From positions 1-64,000 of the forward strand of contig NZ_JBLWWF010000003.1 in the NCBI RefSeq assembly GCF_048268085.1: a stretch of 64,000 bases of DNA, in the 5' to 3' direction. Shown piece by piece: positions 16,073 to 25,464 of this stretch (its first letter is position 1; the number at the start of each line of letters is the position of its first letter). Source of the stretch: Neptunicella sp048268085 (GTDB taxonomy: Bacteria; Pseudomonadota; Gammaproteobacteria; Enterobacterales; Alteromonadaceae). The notes below the pieces were generated by a model. That model was not told the DNA's origin and did no database searches. It saw nothing but the letters and a program-made list of their open reading frames with translations. A program made the translations under genes and the position numbers.

Positions 16073-16105
16073 CGACGATTTTAACCAAAATGAGGTGGGA
16101 ACTTG

Positions 16106-16447
16106 TTATTCTACATGGATGGTAAGCAATTCTTCGCTACCATCTTCATTTCTAACCCGTAATGGCAGTACATCACCTGTTTCCCTATCCATCAGGTCTT
16201 GGGCTTTGCTGGTAGAGCAGCCAGGGATTTTGCATCCATCAATGGCGATAACAAGTTGACCTACCGTCACACCAGCTTTGTCTGCAGCAGAACCCTCCAC
16301 GACTGATTTTACTTTAAATTCGACCACCTCTGGACTAAATATTCCATCTACCGACACATCGGCCCCCATGCCGATACTGCCTTTTGCCATCACGTTGAGT
16401 GGCAGAATGAATAACAAAGCGAATATATTTAATCTGATTTTTTGCAC
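16106..16447 (-). CDS. Periplasmic single-PDZ-domain protein
   Basis: The 113-residue precursor has a signal peptide (MQKIRLNIFALLFILPLNVMA) and then one PDZ domain: VKSVVEGSAADKAGVTVGQLVIAIDG is the carboxylate-binding loop and first helix, and DVLPLRVRN the closing strands. No protease domain is attached, so it would be an adaptor or standalone peptide-binding protein in the periplasm. A cysteine pair (GCKIPGC) inside the PDZ fold may form a disulfide. Its partner is unknown, and no protease gene is adjacent. Confidence 0.8.
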   Translation of the reverse strand: MQKIRLNIFALLFILPLNVMAKGSIGMGADVSVDGIFSPEVVEFKVKSVVEGSAADKAGVTVGQLVIAIDGCKIPGCSTSKAQDLMDRETGDVLPLRVRNEDGSEELLTIHVE

Positions 16448-16712
16448 GGTCTTTTCCTTGATATGTAATTGATGCTAAACGTCAGTTTAGTTTTTATGAG
16501 TAGATTATTGTTGTGCCTCAAAACCTTAACATGGTTATTCTGTGAGTCTATATCATGGCAGCTAATTCACGCCTGTTGAGATGTATAATCACTATTACAG
16601 AATCGTACTCGGCAAAAAAGTAATAATGCCGCTACCCACCTTAACAGGCAAAATGCTAGGCTAAGGCCTGATATTTTTTTACCGCAAATTCGCAAATTAA
16701 AGGACGCTATTT

Positions 16713-19700
16713 TTGCTCACCGTTTATCCCTCGAATAAGTTGGAACACCATGTTGATGTATTGCTGGCGCTGCTGAATAGCGTGCGGGTTTCACCCTTGC
16801 AGCCGATGACTATTCTGGTGGAAAACAAGGCCATGCAGCATTGGTTGCAGATGGAAATTGCCAAGCGTGCCGGGATTGCCATGCAGTTCGAGTTTAAAAT
16901 GCCCTCGGCGTTTATCTGGCAAACAGCACGACGGGTGATGGACAACGTTCCCACCGATACCACCTATAGCCGCGATGTATTGCGCTGGCGGATTGATGAA
17001 ATTCTGGATTCGGATACCTTTAACCAACATCCACTGGTGATTGAGGCAGAGCTGCGCGGTTATTGGCAGCGCAATAACAGTATTGCCGCGATGATGCGTT
17101 TTCAATTGGCCTCGGAACTGGCCGATTTGTTTGAACAGTACTTAATGTTTCGGCCGCAGGAATTACACGACTGGAGTCAGGGACATAGCCCCCATTGGCA
17201 AGCTTATTTATGGAAAACTCTGGTGGAACAGGATGCGCAACACCCCTTGGCGGTGCAGCAACTTTTGTTAAGCAAGTTGACTCAGGCCGATTTGCCCGAA
17301 CATCTGATGATGTTTGCGATTAATCATATGCCCCCACAAACCTTGGAATTGTTTAAAACCCTGTCGACTAACATCAATATCCACCTATTTCACCTCAATC
17401 CCTGTTTTGAATTTTGGGGTGATGTGGTGACCGATAAAATGCGCAGCCGTCGTCAGCCCGATGAAGTCGATGGTGAGCAAATCAGCAATCCGTTATTGGC
17501 TAACTTGGGCCAGCAGGGCAAAGACTTTTTTAATCGCCTGTTGGAAGGTGGACACAACGAAATTAGTTTGCAGGCTGATCATATTCCAGCGGAAGCCGAA
17601 CCCTCGGTGTTGCAACAAATTCAGCAGGATATTCTGGAACTGGTGGATGCCCGCCAGATGCCGCAACACAAAATCGATAATAGTATTCATCTGGTGTCCT
17701 GCCATAGTGCCTTGCGTGAAGTGCAAACCCTGCATGACTGGTTATTACATCAATTTAATCAGGATCCGGAACTCAGCCCCCGTGATGTGCTGATTTTGTG
17801 CCCCGGAGTTGAAGATTACGCGCCTTATGTGTTGTCGGTATTTCGCCATCCCTATGCAGAATGGAATGCCGATTCGCCACGTTTACCCTGTTCGGTAGCC
17901 GATAGAGCGCCGCTGGATGCCGAGCCGTTGGTGGCAGCTTATATGGATTTACTGGAATTACCCGACAGTCGTTTTTCGGTGAGTAAAATTATCAGCTACC
18001 TGAAACTGCCAGCCATTGCCGAGCGTTTTGGTATTGATGAAAGTGAAGTGGATACATTATCCCGTTGGTTGGCCGAAGCATGCGTGCATTGGGGGCTCGA
18101 TCAGCAACATAACCAAAAGTTGCTCGGTAGCGATTCTGCCCAAGTTGATGATCGTTTTAGCTGGCGCTGGGGATTACGCCGGTTATTGATGGGCTTTATG
18201 CGTGCCGATCATGAACATATCAGAGTTGACCAACAGCAACGTGAATGGCTGGTGCTGCCCACTGTCGAGGGCGCGTCTTCGTTGCTACTTGGCCGACTAA
18301 TGCAGTTGCTGGAAAACCTGCAATATTATGAGCAACGCTTGAATACCCCACGCAGTAGCGAAGGCTGGCAAACGTGCCTGACAGAGCTGAAGCAGCAATT
18401 TTTTGCTGAACCGCAACAAAGCTCAGAAGCCGATGAGATAATCACCAAAGTGATTACCGACTTACGTAAACAGCATGATTTAGCCAACAGTCAGCAAAAA
18501 ATCCCGCTTACGGTTATTCGTCATGCCCTGCAAAAACGCTTTAGTCAGGCGGATAATTACAACCAGTTTTTAACCGGTGCCGTGACGTTTTCCTCTATGG
18601 TGCCAATGCGCAGTATTCCCTTTAAAGTCGTGGCGATTTTAGGCTTGAATGACGGCCAGTTTCCCCGTCAAAGTCAACCTAACAGTTTTGATGTGCTGGA
18701 ACTGGGTAGTCGTGCCGGTGACCGTTCACGCCGTAACGACGACCGATATTTGTTTTTGGAATCGCTGTTATCAACCCGCGACAAACTGTATTTAAGTTAT
18801 GTGGGGCGGGATATTAAAAACAACAATCCCAAGCAGCCCTCGCTAGTGTTGCAAGAGTTACTCGATTATCTGCATAAAGGTTATGGCTGGTTAGAGGAGA
18901 ATAATCTTAAAGGTCAGATTGATCAGCAACCTTTGCATCCTTTTAGCAGGGATAATTTTATTGCTCCGCAAGGTAGCTTTGATCAGGGCTGGTTGAAGTT
19001 GGCCATCGCCCAGCAAGCCGGGCGTAATAATTTACAGGTGCAATCGATTCAGCCATTAGATTGGCCTGATGAAGCCCTGAATATTAGTGAATTGGTGCGA
19101 GCGCTGGATAATCCGTTAGCCTTTTTTGCCAATCAACGACTGAATATGTGGCTTAAAGATCAAACGGTGCAGCTGGATGACAATGAACCTTTTGCGTTGG
19201 ACGCGTTAACCAGTTATTCAGTTAAAGATCATCTGTTACAAGCCAATCTGGATCAGGATGATGGTGATTTTATTCATCAACAGCAAATTGCTGGCAGATT
19301 ACCCCGCGCCGAATTTAGCCAGGACAAATTAACCGATCTGCAAACCAAAATGCAGGACTTTTTTGAGTTGATGTCGCCCAGTTTAGCCAACACAGAGATG
19401 CAATCGGTAACGGTAGCGCTGGCAATAGATGAAAAGCAACGCGTTACCCTTAACGGTGAGTTTTATTATCGTGATGATGACAACTTATTGGTGTATTGGC
19501 GACCAGCCTCACGCAAGGGTAAGGATGATGTGCGTTTGTGGTTACAACATCTGTTAGCGACCATTGCGCTGGATAAACCGATACGCTCGCAGGGCTGGTG
19601 TGAAGACCGAAAGAATCCGGTGATGATCGATGCCGTATTGGATAAACCGGCCGCAGAGCAGCATTTGTGCAATATTTTGCGGGTTTGGCGTCAGGCCAGT

Positions 19701-19970
19701 CAGCAACCATTGTTATTACATGCCGAGTTGGGCCGAGCCTTGTTTGAACCTGTTGCCGAGCCACAAGTTGCCACTTTACAAGACTGTCAGGAAAACTGGT
19801 TGGCGCGTTTTGCTGATCAAAATACCCCACTGGATCGTGACGGTTATTTGCCCTGGTTTTATCCGCAGATTCCGCCGCTAGATGAAACCCTATTCAAATC
19901 GCTAAAATCGGTTTATGCGCCGCTTTATCAGCACCTGAAAAAACAAACTGGCAGGGGGAAAAAATCATGA
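16713..19970 (+). CDS. recC: Exodeoxyribonuclease V subunit gamma RecC
   Basis: RecC is the Chi-recognising, non-catalytic subunit of RecBCD, which repairs double-strand breaks and degrades foreign linear DNA. The 1085 residues begin like E. coli RecC (LTVYPSNKLE, then ILVENKAMQHWLQ). The dead-helicase core is visible, for example FSSMVPMRSIPFKVVAILGLNDGQFPR and DDRYLFLESLLSTRDKLYLSY. The start is TTG at 16713, preceded by AAGGA, and matches the family N terminus. The stop overlaps recB by 4 bases. E. coli has ptrA between recC and recB; here it is absent. Confidence 0.96.
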   Translation: MLTVYPSNKLEHHVDVLLALLNSVRVSPLQPMTILVENKAMQHWLQMEIAKRAGIAMQFEFKMPSAFIWQTARRVMDNVPTDTTYSRDVLRWRIDEILDSDTFNQHPLVIEAELRGYWQRNNSIAAMMRFQLASELADLFEQYLMFRPQELHDWSQGHSPHWQAYLWKTLVEQDAQHPLAVQQLLLSKLTQADLPEHLMMFAINHMPPQTLELFKTLSTNINIHLFHLNPCFEFWGDVVTDKMRSRRQPDEVDGEQISNPLLANLGQQGKDFFNRLLEGGHNEISLQADHIPAEAEPSVLQQIQQDILELVDARQMPQHKIDNSIHLVSCHSALREVQTLHDWLLHQFNQDPELSPRDVLILCPGVEDYAPYVLSVFRHPYAEWNADSPRLPCSVADRAPLDAEPLVAAYMDLLELPDSRFSVSKIISYLKLPAIAERFGIDESEVDTLSRWLAEACVHWGLDQQHNQKLLGSDSAQVDDRFSWRWGLRRLLMGFMRADHEHIRVDQQQREWLVLPTVEGASSLLLGRLMQLLENLQYYEQRLNTPRSSEGWQTCLTELKQQFFAEPQQSSEADEIITKVITDLRKQHDLANSQQKIPLTVIRHALQKRFSQADNYNQFLTGAVTFSSMVPMRSIPFKVVAILGLNDGQFPRQSQPNSFDVLELGSRAGDRSRRNDDRYLFLESLLSTRDKLYLSYVGRDIKNNNPKQPSLVLQELLDYLHKGYGWLEENNLKGQIDQQPLHPFSRDNFIAPQGSFDQGWLKLAIAQQAGRNNLQVQSIQPLDWPDEALNISELVRALDNPLAFFANQRLNMWLKDQTVQLDDNEPFALDALTSYSVKDHLLQANLDQDDGDFIHQQQIAGRLPRAEFSQDKLTDLQTKMQDFFELMSPSLANTEMQSVTVALAIDEKQRVTLNGEFYYRDDDNLLVYWRPASRKGKDDVRLWLQHLLATIALDKPIRSQGWCEDRKNPVMIDAVLDKPAAEQHLCNILRVWRQASQQPLLLHAELGRALFEPVAEPQVATLQDCQENWLARFADQNTPLDRDGYLPWFYPQIPPLDETLFKSLKSVYAPLYQHLKKQTGRGKKS

Positions 19971-22900
19971 GCGATTTGTTGAACAACCCTACCCCAATCA
20001 ATATGCGCCCTTTGCAGGTTGATCAACTGCCACTGCATGGCCGTCATATTATTGAAGCCAGTGCCGGCACCGGTAAAACCTACAATATTACCAAGCTGTA
20101 TCTGCGCTTGTTGCTGGAAAAAAAGCTCGACGTACAACAAATTTTAGTGGTGACCTTTACCAAAGCCGCTACCGAAGAACTGCGTGGCCGGATTGGTAGC
20201 GAAATTCGCACGGTATTAGCGGAAACCGAACTTCAACTGGCAGATCAGCAAATAGAGTCGCCGGAATACCTTACTTTAAAAGAAAGTAGGGACTTACTGC
20301 ATAAAGCTTTGCTGCATATGGATGAGGCAGCAATTTCCACTATTCATGGTTTTTGTAAGCAAGCGTTGACCCAACAGGCGTATTTAAATGGGGTGCCCCC
20401 GGAAGCTAACTTGGAAGTGGATTGTTCCGATATACTGATGGACACCATTCGGGACTGGTTACGTAGTTTATCAGCTGCGCAATTGGCGTTGCTGAACAAA
20501 AAAGATCCGGATGATTTTTATAAAACCTATCGTGATGCGATTGAATCGACAATTCAAATTCAACCCGTACTAGACGAGCAAGGCATTGTCGCCAAACAGC
20601 AAGAAATTAAACAGCAACTTGCTCACTTACTGGCACCTTTAGCCGACGATATCCAGTTAGTGCTGGTGGAGGAGGCACCCAAGAATCCCAATCGTGCCGA
20701 ACAGTGGCAACAAGTAAGCCAATGGCTTGAGTTACCGGATTGCAGCGTTGAAGAGCTTAAAAAAGCTTACGAAAGCTTTTTCAAAAAAGATCGCGCAATA
20801 AAGTCTGCTAACTCCGATGCGCTCGAAAAGGTTAAATCGCTGCTTATTAGCGAGCGAGCTCTGGAGTTGTTTAAACAGATTGAAAAACTGCAAAATCAAA
20901 AAGCCTCTATTCCTGCCCGTCAACTCATTACTAGCGGTATTGAGAATATTCGTCAGCGCTTTGCCCAGTCTAAACTGGCGGCCTCCAAGCTGGATGTGAA
21001 TGATTTGGTAGTGCTACTTGCCCAGCAGTTACAATCAGCCAATGCAGATAAGCTGGCCGAGGCGTTAGCCAAGCAATATCCGGTGGCGTTGGTGGATGAG
21101 TTTCAGGATACCGATGCCCATCAGTACGGTATTTTCGCACGCTTGTATCCAGCTGGTAGCCGCGATAAAAGCTTGTTTATGATTGGCGATCCCAAACAGG
21201 CGATTTACCGTTTTCGCGGGGGGGATATATTCACTTATTTAAAAGCCCGACAGGCAGCGGACTACCATTGGGTAATGGATACTAACTGGCGTTCCACGCC
21301 ATCAGTGATAACCGGTTATAACTGCCTGTTTCAAGCTGCCAATCAGGGGGATGCGGTATTGGGGCAGGGGATTGAATATCTGGATATTGGTTACCCTGGT
21401 CCCGAGCAGTTACGTAGCAGCGATGAGCATATTAGTGATCCGGACAACAGCATCACGGCGCTTAATTTTATTGTGGACAGACCCGAGGCACAAAAACCAG
21501 ATAAAGGCTTAAGCCGGGACGAAAAGGATCAATCCCATCAACATATTGTGGATGCGATGGTGGCCGAGATTCAGCGTTTATTGGCACAGGTGCGCATTAA
21601 AGAACAGCCATTACAGGCTGGTGATATAGCCATTTTGGTGCCCAAGGGGACACTGGCAAAACGGGTGCAGGACAGCTTGCGTGAACAGGGAATTAACTCG
21701 GTATATTTAAGTGATCGTCAGTCGGTGTATCAAAGTGTTGAAGCCGAAGAACTCAAACGAGTGCTGGACGGCATTCTGGCCTTTAATGATGATCGTAAAC
21801 TGGTGGCAGCACTCTCGACCCGGTTGTTTGGCGGCGATAGCCAGTTGTTATTTGATTTACAGCAGCCGGATAACGATGAGTTGTGGCAGCAAAAGCGTGA
21901 TGAATTTGCTGCATTACGCCATCAGTGGGATACACAGGGTTTTTTACCCATGTTGATGGGGCTGGTACATGAGTCTTTTCGCCCCGATCCGGATAGGCAC
22001 GAACGCTCATTAACCAATATGCTGCATTTGCTGGAATTGCTACAAAAAGCCGCCCAGCAATTTCGTTACCCGGCCCAATTGCAAAACTGGTTTGTGCAAC
22101 AAATTCAATTACAGGATCGTGCCGAAACCAGTGAACAACGGCTGGAAAGTGAGGCTAACCTGATTAAAATCAGCACACTGCATGGTTCTAAAGGCCTGGA
22201 ATACCCTTTTGTTTTTATACCTTTTGCAACGGAATACCGTGATCCGCTAAAACGCGGTAATAGTGCCAGTGAGTGTCTGAAATATTATGACCATGAGGCG
22301 GGAGAAAACCGCTTTTGTTTGCAAACGGATGATCAGGTTAACCAATGGGTAACACAGGAAGATAACGCCGAAAAAGCCCGTTTACTTTACGTCGCTGTGA
22401 CCCGGGCGATTTATCGCTGTTATGTGGGCGCTACTGAAGGGGATAAAAATATTTCCGCAACCCCGTTAGGACTGGTGGCTAACCTTAAAACGAATGTGTC
22501 CGCTCAGACTAGTTTATTTAACGCATTGCAACAAATGGCAGCAGCCGAACCGGCTATGGGGGTGATGGAAGCCCAGCAATTACAGGCAAAATGGGATGCC
22601 ACACAAGCGCAAATTAACCCAAACCGCGACGAATCATCTGGCTTACTGTCAGTAAGTCGTTTTGCAGGCGAAATTAGCGCAGCCTGGCGGATTAGTTCAT
22701 TCTCGGCCATTACCCGTTTTAGTCATAACACGCGACTGGATCAAAAAGAACGCGCCGATCAGGCCGCAGTCGCAGGGCTAGAACAGCCAGAAGCTGAATT
22801 GATCGACGAGCAGGCACCGCTGCGTTTTACCTTGGCTAAAGGCGCGCACACCGGTAATTTGCTGCACGATACATTTGAAAATCTTGATTTTAGTCAACCG

Positions 22901-23566
22901 GATAACCAAACCAATTGGGACGAGGCATTGGCGTTACCGGTGCAGGCGTATGCCGATCCTGAGCTGGATGTGAGTGCGTTGCAACGATGGTTAACTGAAT
23001 GCTTAGCCACTAAGCTTCCCGCATTGAATGAACCACAGACAACGTTGCGATTGCAAGATCTCAGCATCCAACAAACCAGTCGGGAGAGTGAATTTTATTT
23101 TGATATGCACACCCATCAACGTGGTGCGTTAGGGCGCTTTTTGGCCGAGTATCGCTTGCAAGACAATGCCGATTTTAATTTGCCGGATGAACTGCAGGGA
23201 ATGATGCACGGATTTATAGATCTTATTTTTGAACATCAAGGTCGCTATTATGTAGCCGATTACAAGTCTACTCATCTTGGGTATAACCTAAGTGATTACT
23301 CACATAATAATATCTTAGCCGATATGCAGGAGCATTTTTATGATCTGCAATATCTGATTTATATGTTGGCGTTACATCGCCATTTAAGCGCTACCTTGCC
23401 TGATTATGATCCATATCAGCATTTGGGTGGCGTGTATTACTTGTATCTACGTGGCATGTCTCCCGGCAGCGACAATGGTATTTATGCAACTCAGGTAACC
23501 CCTGAACAGATCAGAAAACTGGACAACCTGTTTAAGGTACAGGTGTTTGCCGGAGAAACGGCATGA
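19967..23566 (+). CDS. recB: Exodeoxyribonuclease V subunit beta RecB
   Basis: RecB is the 3'-5' helicase and nuclease of RecBCD, 1199 residues. SF1 helicase motifs in order are Walker A ASAGTGKT (residues 31-38), STIHGFCKQ, VDEFQDTD, GDPKQAIYRFRGGD, NWRSTP, LHGSKGLEYP and LYVAVTRA. The C-terminal nuclease shows Asp1085 in GFIDLIF, then Asp1098 and Lys1100 in VADYKST, the spacing of E. coli D1067/D1080/K1082. The ATG overlaps the recC stop and the stop overlaps recD (ATGA each time), indicating translational coupling for a 1:1:1 complex. Confidence 0.97.
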   Translation: MSDLLNNPTPINMRPLQVDQLPLHGRHIIEASAGTGKTYNITKLYLRLLLEKKLDVQQILVVTFTKAATEELRGRIGSEIRTVLAETELQLADQQIESPEYLTLKESRDLLHKALLHMDEAAISTIHGFCKQALTQQAYLNGVPPEANLEVDCSDILMDTIRDWLRSLSAAQLALLNKKDPDDFYKTYRDAIESTIQIQPVLDEQGIVAKQQEIKQQLAHLLAPLADDIQLVLVEEAPKNPNRAEQWQQVSQWLELPDCSVEELKKAYESFFKKDRAIKSANSDALEKVKSLLISERALELFKQIEKLQNQKASIPARQLITSGIENIRQRFAQSKLAASKLDVNDLVVLLAQQLQSANADKLAEALAKQYPVALVDEFQDTDAHQYGIFARLYPAGSRDKSLFMIGDPKQAIYRFRGGDIFTYLKARQAADYHWVMDTNWRSTPSVITGYNCLFQAANQGDAVLGQGIEYLDIGYPGPEQLRSSDEHISDPDNSITALNFIVDRPEAQKPDKGLSRDEKDQSHQHIVDAMVAEIQRLLAQVRIKEQPLQAGDIAILVPKGTLAKRVQDSLREQGINSVYLSDRQSVYQSVEAEELKRVLDGILAFNDDRKLVAALSTRLFGGDSQLLFDLQQPDNDELWQQKRDEFAALRHQWDTQGFLPMLMGLVHESFRPDPDRHERSLTNMLHLLELLQKAAQQFRYPAQLQNWFVQQIQLQDRAETSEQRLESEANLIKISTLHGSKGLEYPFVFIPFATEYRDPLKRGNSASECLKYYDHEAGENRFCLQTDDQVNQWVTQEDNAEKARLLYVAVTRAIYRCYVGATEGDKNISATPLGLVANLKTNVSAQTSLFNALQQMAAAEPAMGVMEAQQLQAKWDATQAQINPNRDESSGLLSVSRFAGEISAAWRISSFSAITRFSHNTRLDQKERADQAAVAGLEQPEAELIDEQAPLRFTLAKGAHTGNLLHDTFENLDFSQPDNQTNWDEALALPVQAYADPELDVSALQRWLTECLATKLPALNEPQTTLRLQDLSIQQTSRESEFYFDMHTHQRGALGRFLAEYRLQDNADFNLPDELQGMMHGFIDLIFEHQGRYYVADYKSTHLGYNLSDYSHNNILADMQEHFYDLQYLIYMLALHRHLSATLPDYDPYQHLGGVYYLYLRGMSPGSDNGIYATQVTPEQIRKLDNLFKVQVFAGETA

Positions 23567-25464
23567 GTTATAGCAACAGTCAGCATTGCATGAATGCGTT
23601 GGCCGAGGTGGAAGCCATCGACTTTTTTGTTGCCAGCGAATTGTTGGTTGAATTTGAACAGACAGACAGCAGCCATTTACAGCATGTGTTTATTGCCCTT
23701 AGCCAGTTTTTGCGCAATGGCAGCAGTTGTGTGCCGCTTTCGGTATTGGCCGGGCAAACGCTGTGGGCCGATGGTATGGGCAAAAAAGGCTACCGTTTTG
23801 CAGACTTAGCCAGCCTTGAGCAACAGCTCGCTGCACTCCCCATTTTGCCAGAGGATGATGCCAGTATTGTGCTGGAAAATGGTTGCTTGTATCTGCGCCG
23901 TTATTGGCAATTTGAACAGGAAGTGGGTGAAGCTTTAACTCAGCGTATTCAGCAAACAATGGTACTGACCGAGCCGCAGCAGCAATTGGCTAAACAGGCA
24001 TTAGCCAGCCTGTTTACCCAGCAGAAAAGCGATGAAATGGATTATCAGGCCGTGGCAGTGGCCAACGCCTTGCAACGCAAGTTAAGTGTTATTTCCGGAG
24101 GCCCCGGCACCGGTAAAACCTATACGGTAACTAAATTATTGTTGGCACTAAAATGGTTGTATGGCGATCAACTGAACATCAAACTGGCCGCGCCAACCGG
24201 CAAAGCCGCCCAGCGCATGAAAGAATCCATCAGCAATAACCTAACTGCCATTCAGCAACGCCAGCAAATCGATATAGAGCTAAACACCGAAGCGTCGACA
24301 CTGCATCGGCTGCTGGGCATTAGCCGCAATCCGGTTGCGCCCCGTTATCATAAACAGCGACAGATAAATTGTGATGTACTGGTCATCGATGAAGTGTCGA
24401 TGCTGGACTTACCCATGATGACCCGTTTGTTACGGGCATTACCGGATGCTGCGCAACTTATTTTATTGGGCGACGCCCAGCAATTGGCCTCGGTGGAAGT
24501 GGGGCAGGTGATGCGCGATATCAGTTGCGTGCCCCACCCCGGTTATTCAAACCCAACCGCTGGTCATATTGTCGATTTATTGAGTGCACCCTATTGGCTG
24601 GACTCGTTACAGGCTGCATCAGCTCGCGCGAATTACGATTATCTCACCATTTTAAATAAAACCCATCGTCAGGCTGAGACGGCTAATCTACAGAATATTA
24701 GTCATCTAGCCAGCTTGGTGATTAATGATCAGGCTGAACAAAGTTGGGCGCTGTTGCAGCAAAGTTTGCCCACTGAGAATCAAGAACAGGGAAATACACA
24801 GCAAGAGCTTGGATTTGATCAGGGCCAATTATCGCTGTTTGATATTGAGCACGCCAGCAATGGACAAGGTTTAGCGGCTGAATTGGCGATGTTGGCTAAA
24901 CAATATTTTCGCCCCGTGGCACAGGCGAAAGATATTCAACAGGCGTTTAACGCACTGAATCAATTCAGAATTTTATTGCCAACCCGGGTAGGTGAATCCG
25001 GTGTCGACGCAATTAATCACCAAATCGAACAGGTACTGCATGGCACCGCTTATCGTGGTTCGAGCTGGTATCGTGGTCGGCCGATTATGGTCACCGAAAA
25101 TGATTATGCTAATGGATTGTTTAATGGTGATGTCGGGTTAATTTGGCCGTCGGAATCGGGACAACTGATTGCCTACTTTGAACAGGCTGAAGGATTTAAA
25201 AGAGTCTCGTTGAGTCGTCTGCCCAAAGTGGAAACCGTGTATGCGATGACTATTCATAAAACTCAAGGATCGGAGTTTGCACGAGTGGCAATGTTGTTAC
25301 CCCCAAGGAATAACCGGGTCATGAGTAAAGAGTTGTTGTATACCGGTATTACCCGCGCCAGACAGCATGTTTACCTGTTTGCCAATCAAACCAGTTGGCT
25401 AGCGGCATTTAGCAACCCAGCTAATCGTTATTCCGGCTTAAAGCACCGGTTAATCCCAGACTAG
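23563..25464 (+). CDS. recD: Exodeoxyribonuclease V subunit alpha RecD
   Basis: RecD is the 5'-3' SF1 helicase of RecBCD, 633 residues (E. coli 608). Visible motifs are Walker A SGGPGTGKT near residue 180, AAPTGKAAQRM, STLHRLLG, LVIDEVSMLD, LLGDAQQLASVEVG and the C-terminal MTIHKTQGSEF and LLYTGITRA. It overlaps recB by 4 bases at its start. Its last 15 bases overlap the 3' end of the opposing PP2C-kinase gene, so convergent transcripts share sequence and no intergenic terminator can fit there. Confidence 0.97.
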   Translation: MSYSNSQHCMNALAEVEAIDFFVASELLVEFEQTDSSHLQHVFIALSQFLRNGSSCVPLSVLAGQTLWADGMGKKGYRFADLASLEQQLAALPILPEDDASIVLENGCLYLRRYWQFEQEVGEALTQRIQQTMVLTEPQQQLAKQALASLFTQQKSDEMDYQAVAVANALQRKLSVISGGPGTGKTYTVTKLLLALKWLYGDQLNIKLAAPTGKAAQRMKESISNNLTAIQQRQQIDIELNTEASTLHRLLGISRNPVAPRYHKQRQINCDVLVIDEVSMLDLPMMTRLLRALPDAAQLILLGDAQQLASVEVGQVMRDISCVPHPGYSNPTAGHIVDLLSAPYWLDSLQAASARANYDYLTILNKTHRQAETANLQNISHLASLVINDQAEQSWALLQQSLPTENQEQGNTQQELGFDQGQLSLFDIEHASNGQGLAAELAMLAKQYFRPVAQAKDIQQAFNALNQFRILLPTRVGESGVDAINHQIEQVLHGTAYRGSSWYRGRPIMVTENDYANGLFNGDVGLIWPSESGQLIAYFEQAEGFKRVSLSRLPKVETVYAMTIHKTQGSEFARVAMLLPPRNNRVMSKELLYTGITRARQHVYLFANQTSWLAAFSNPANRYSGLKHRLIPD

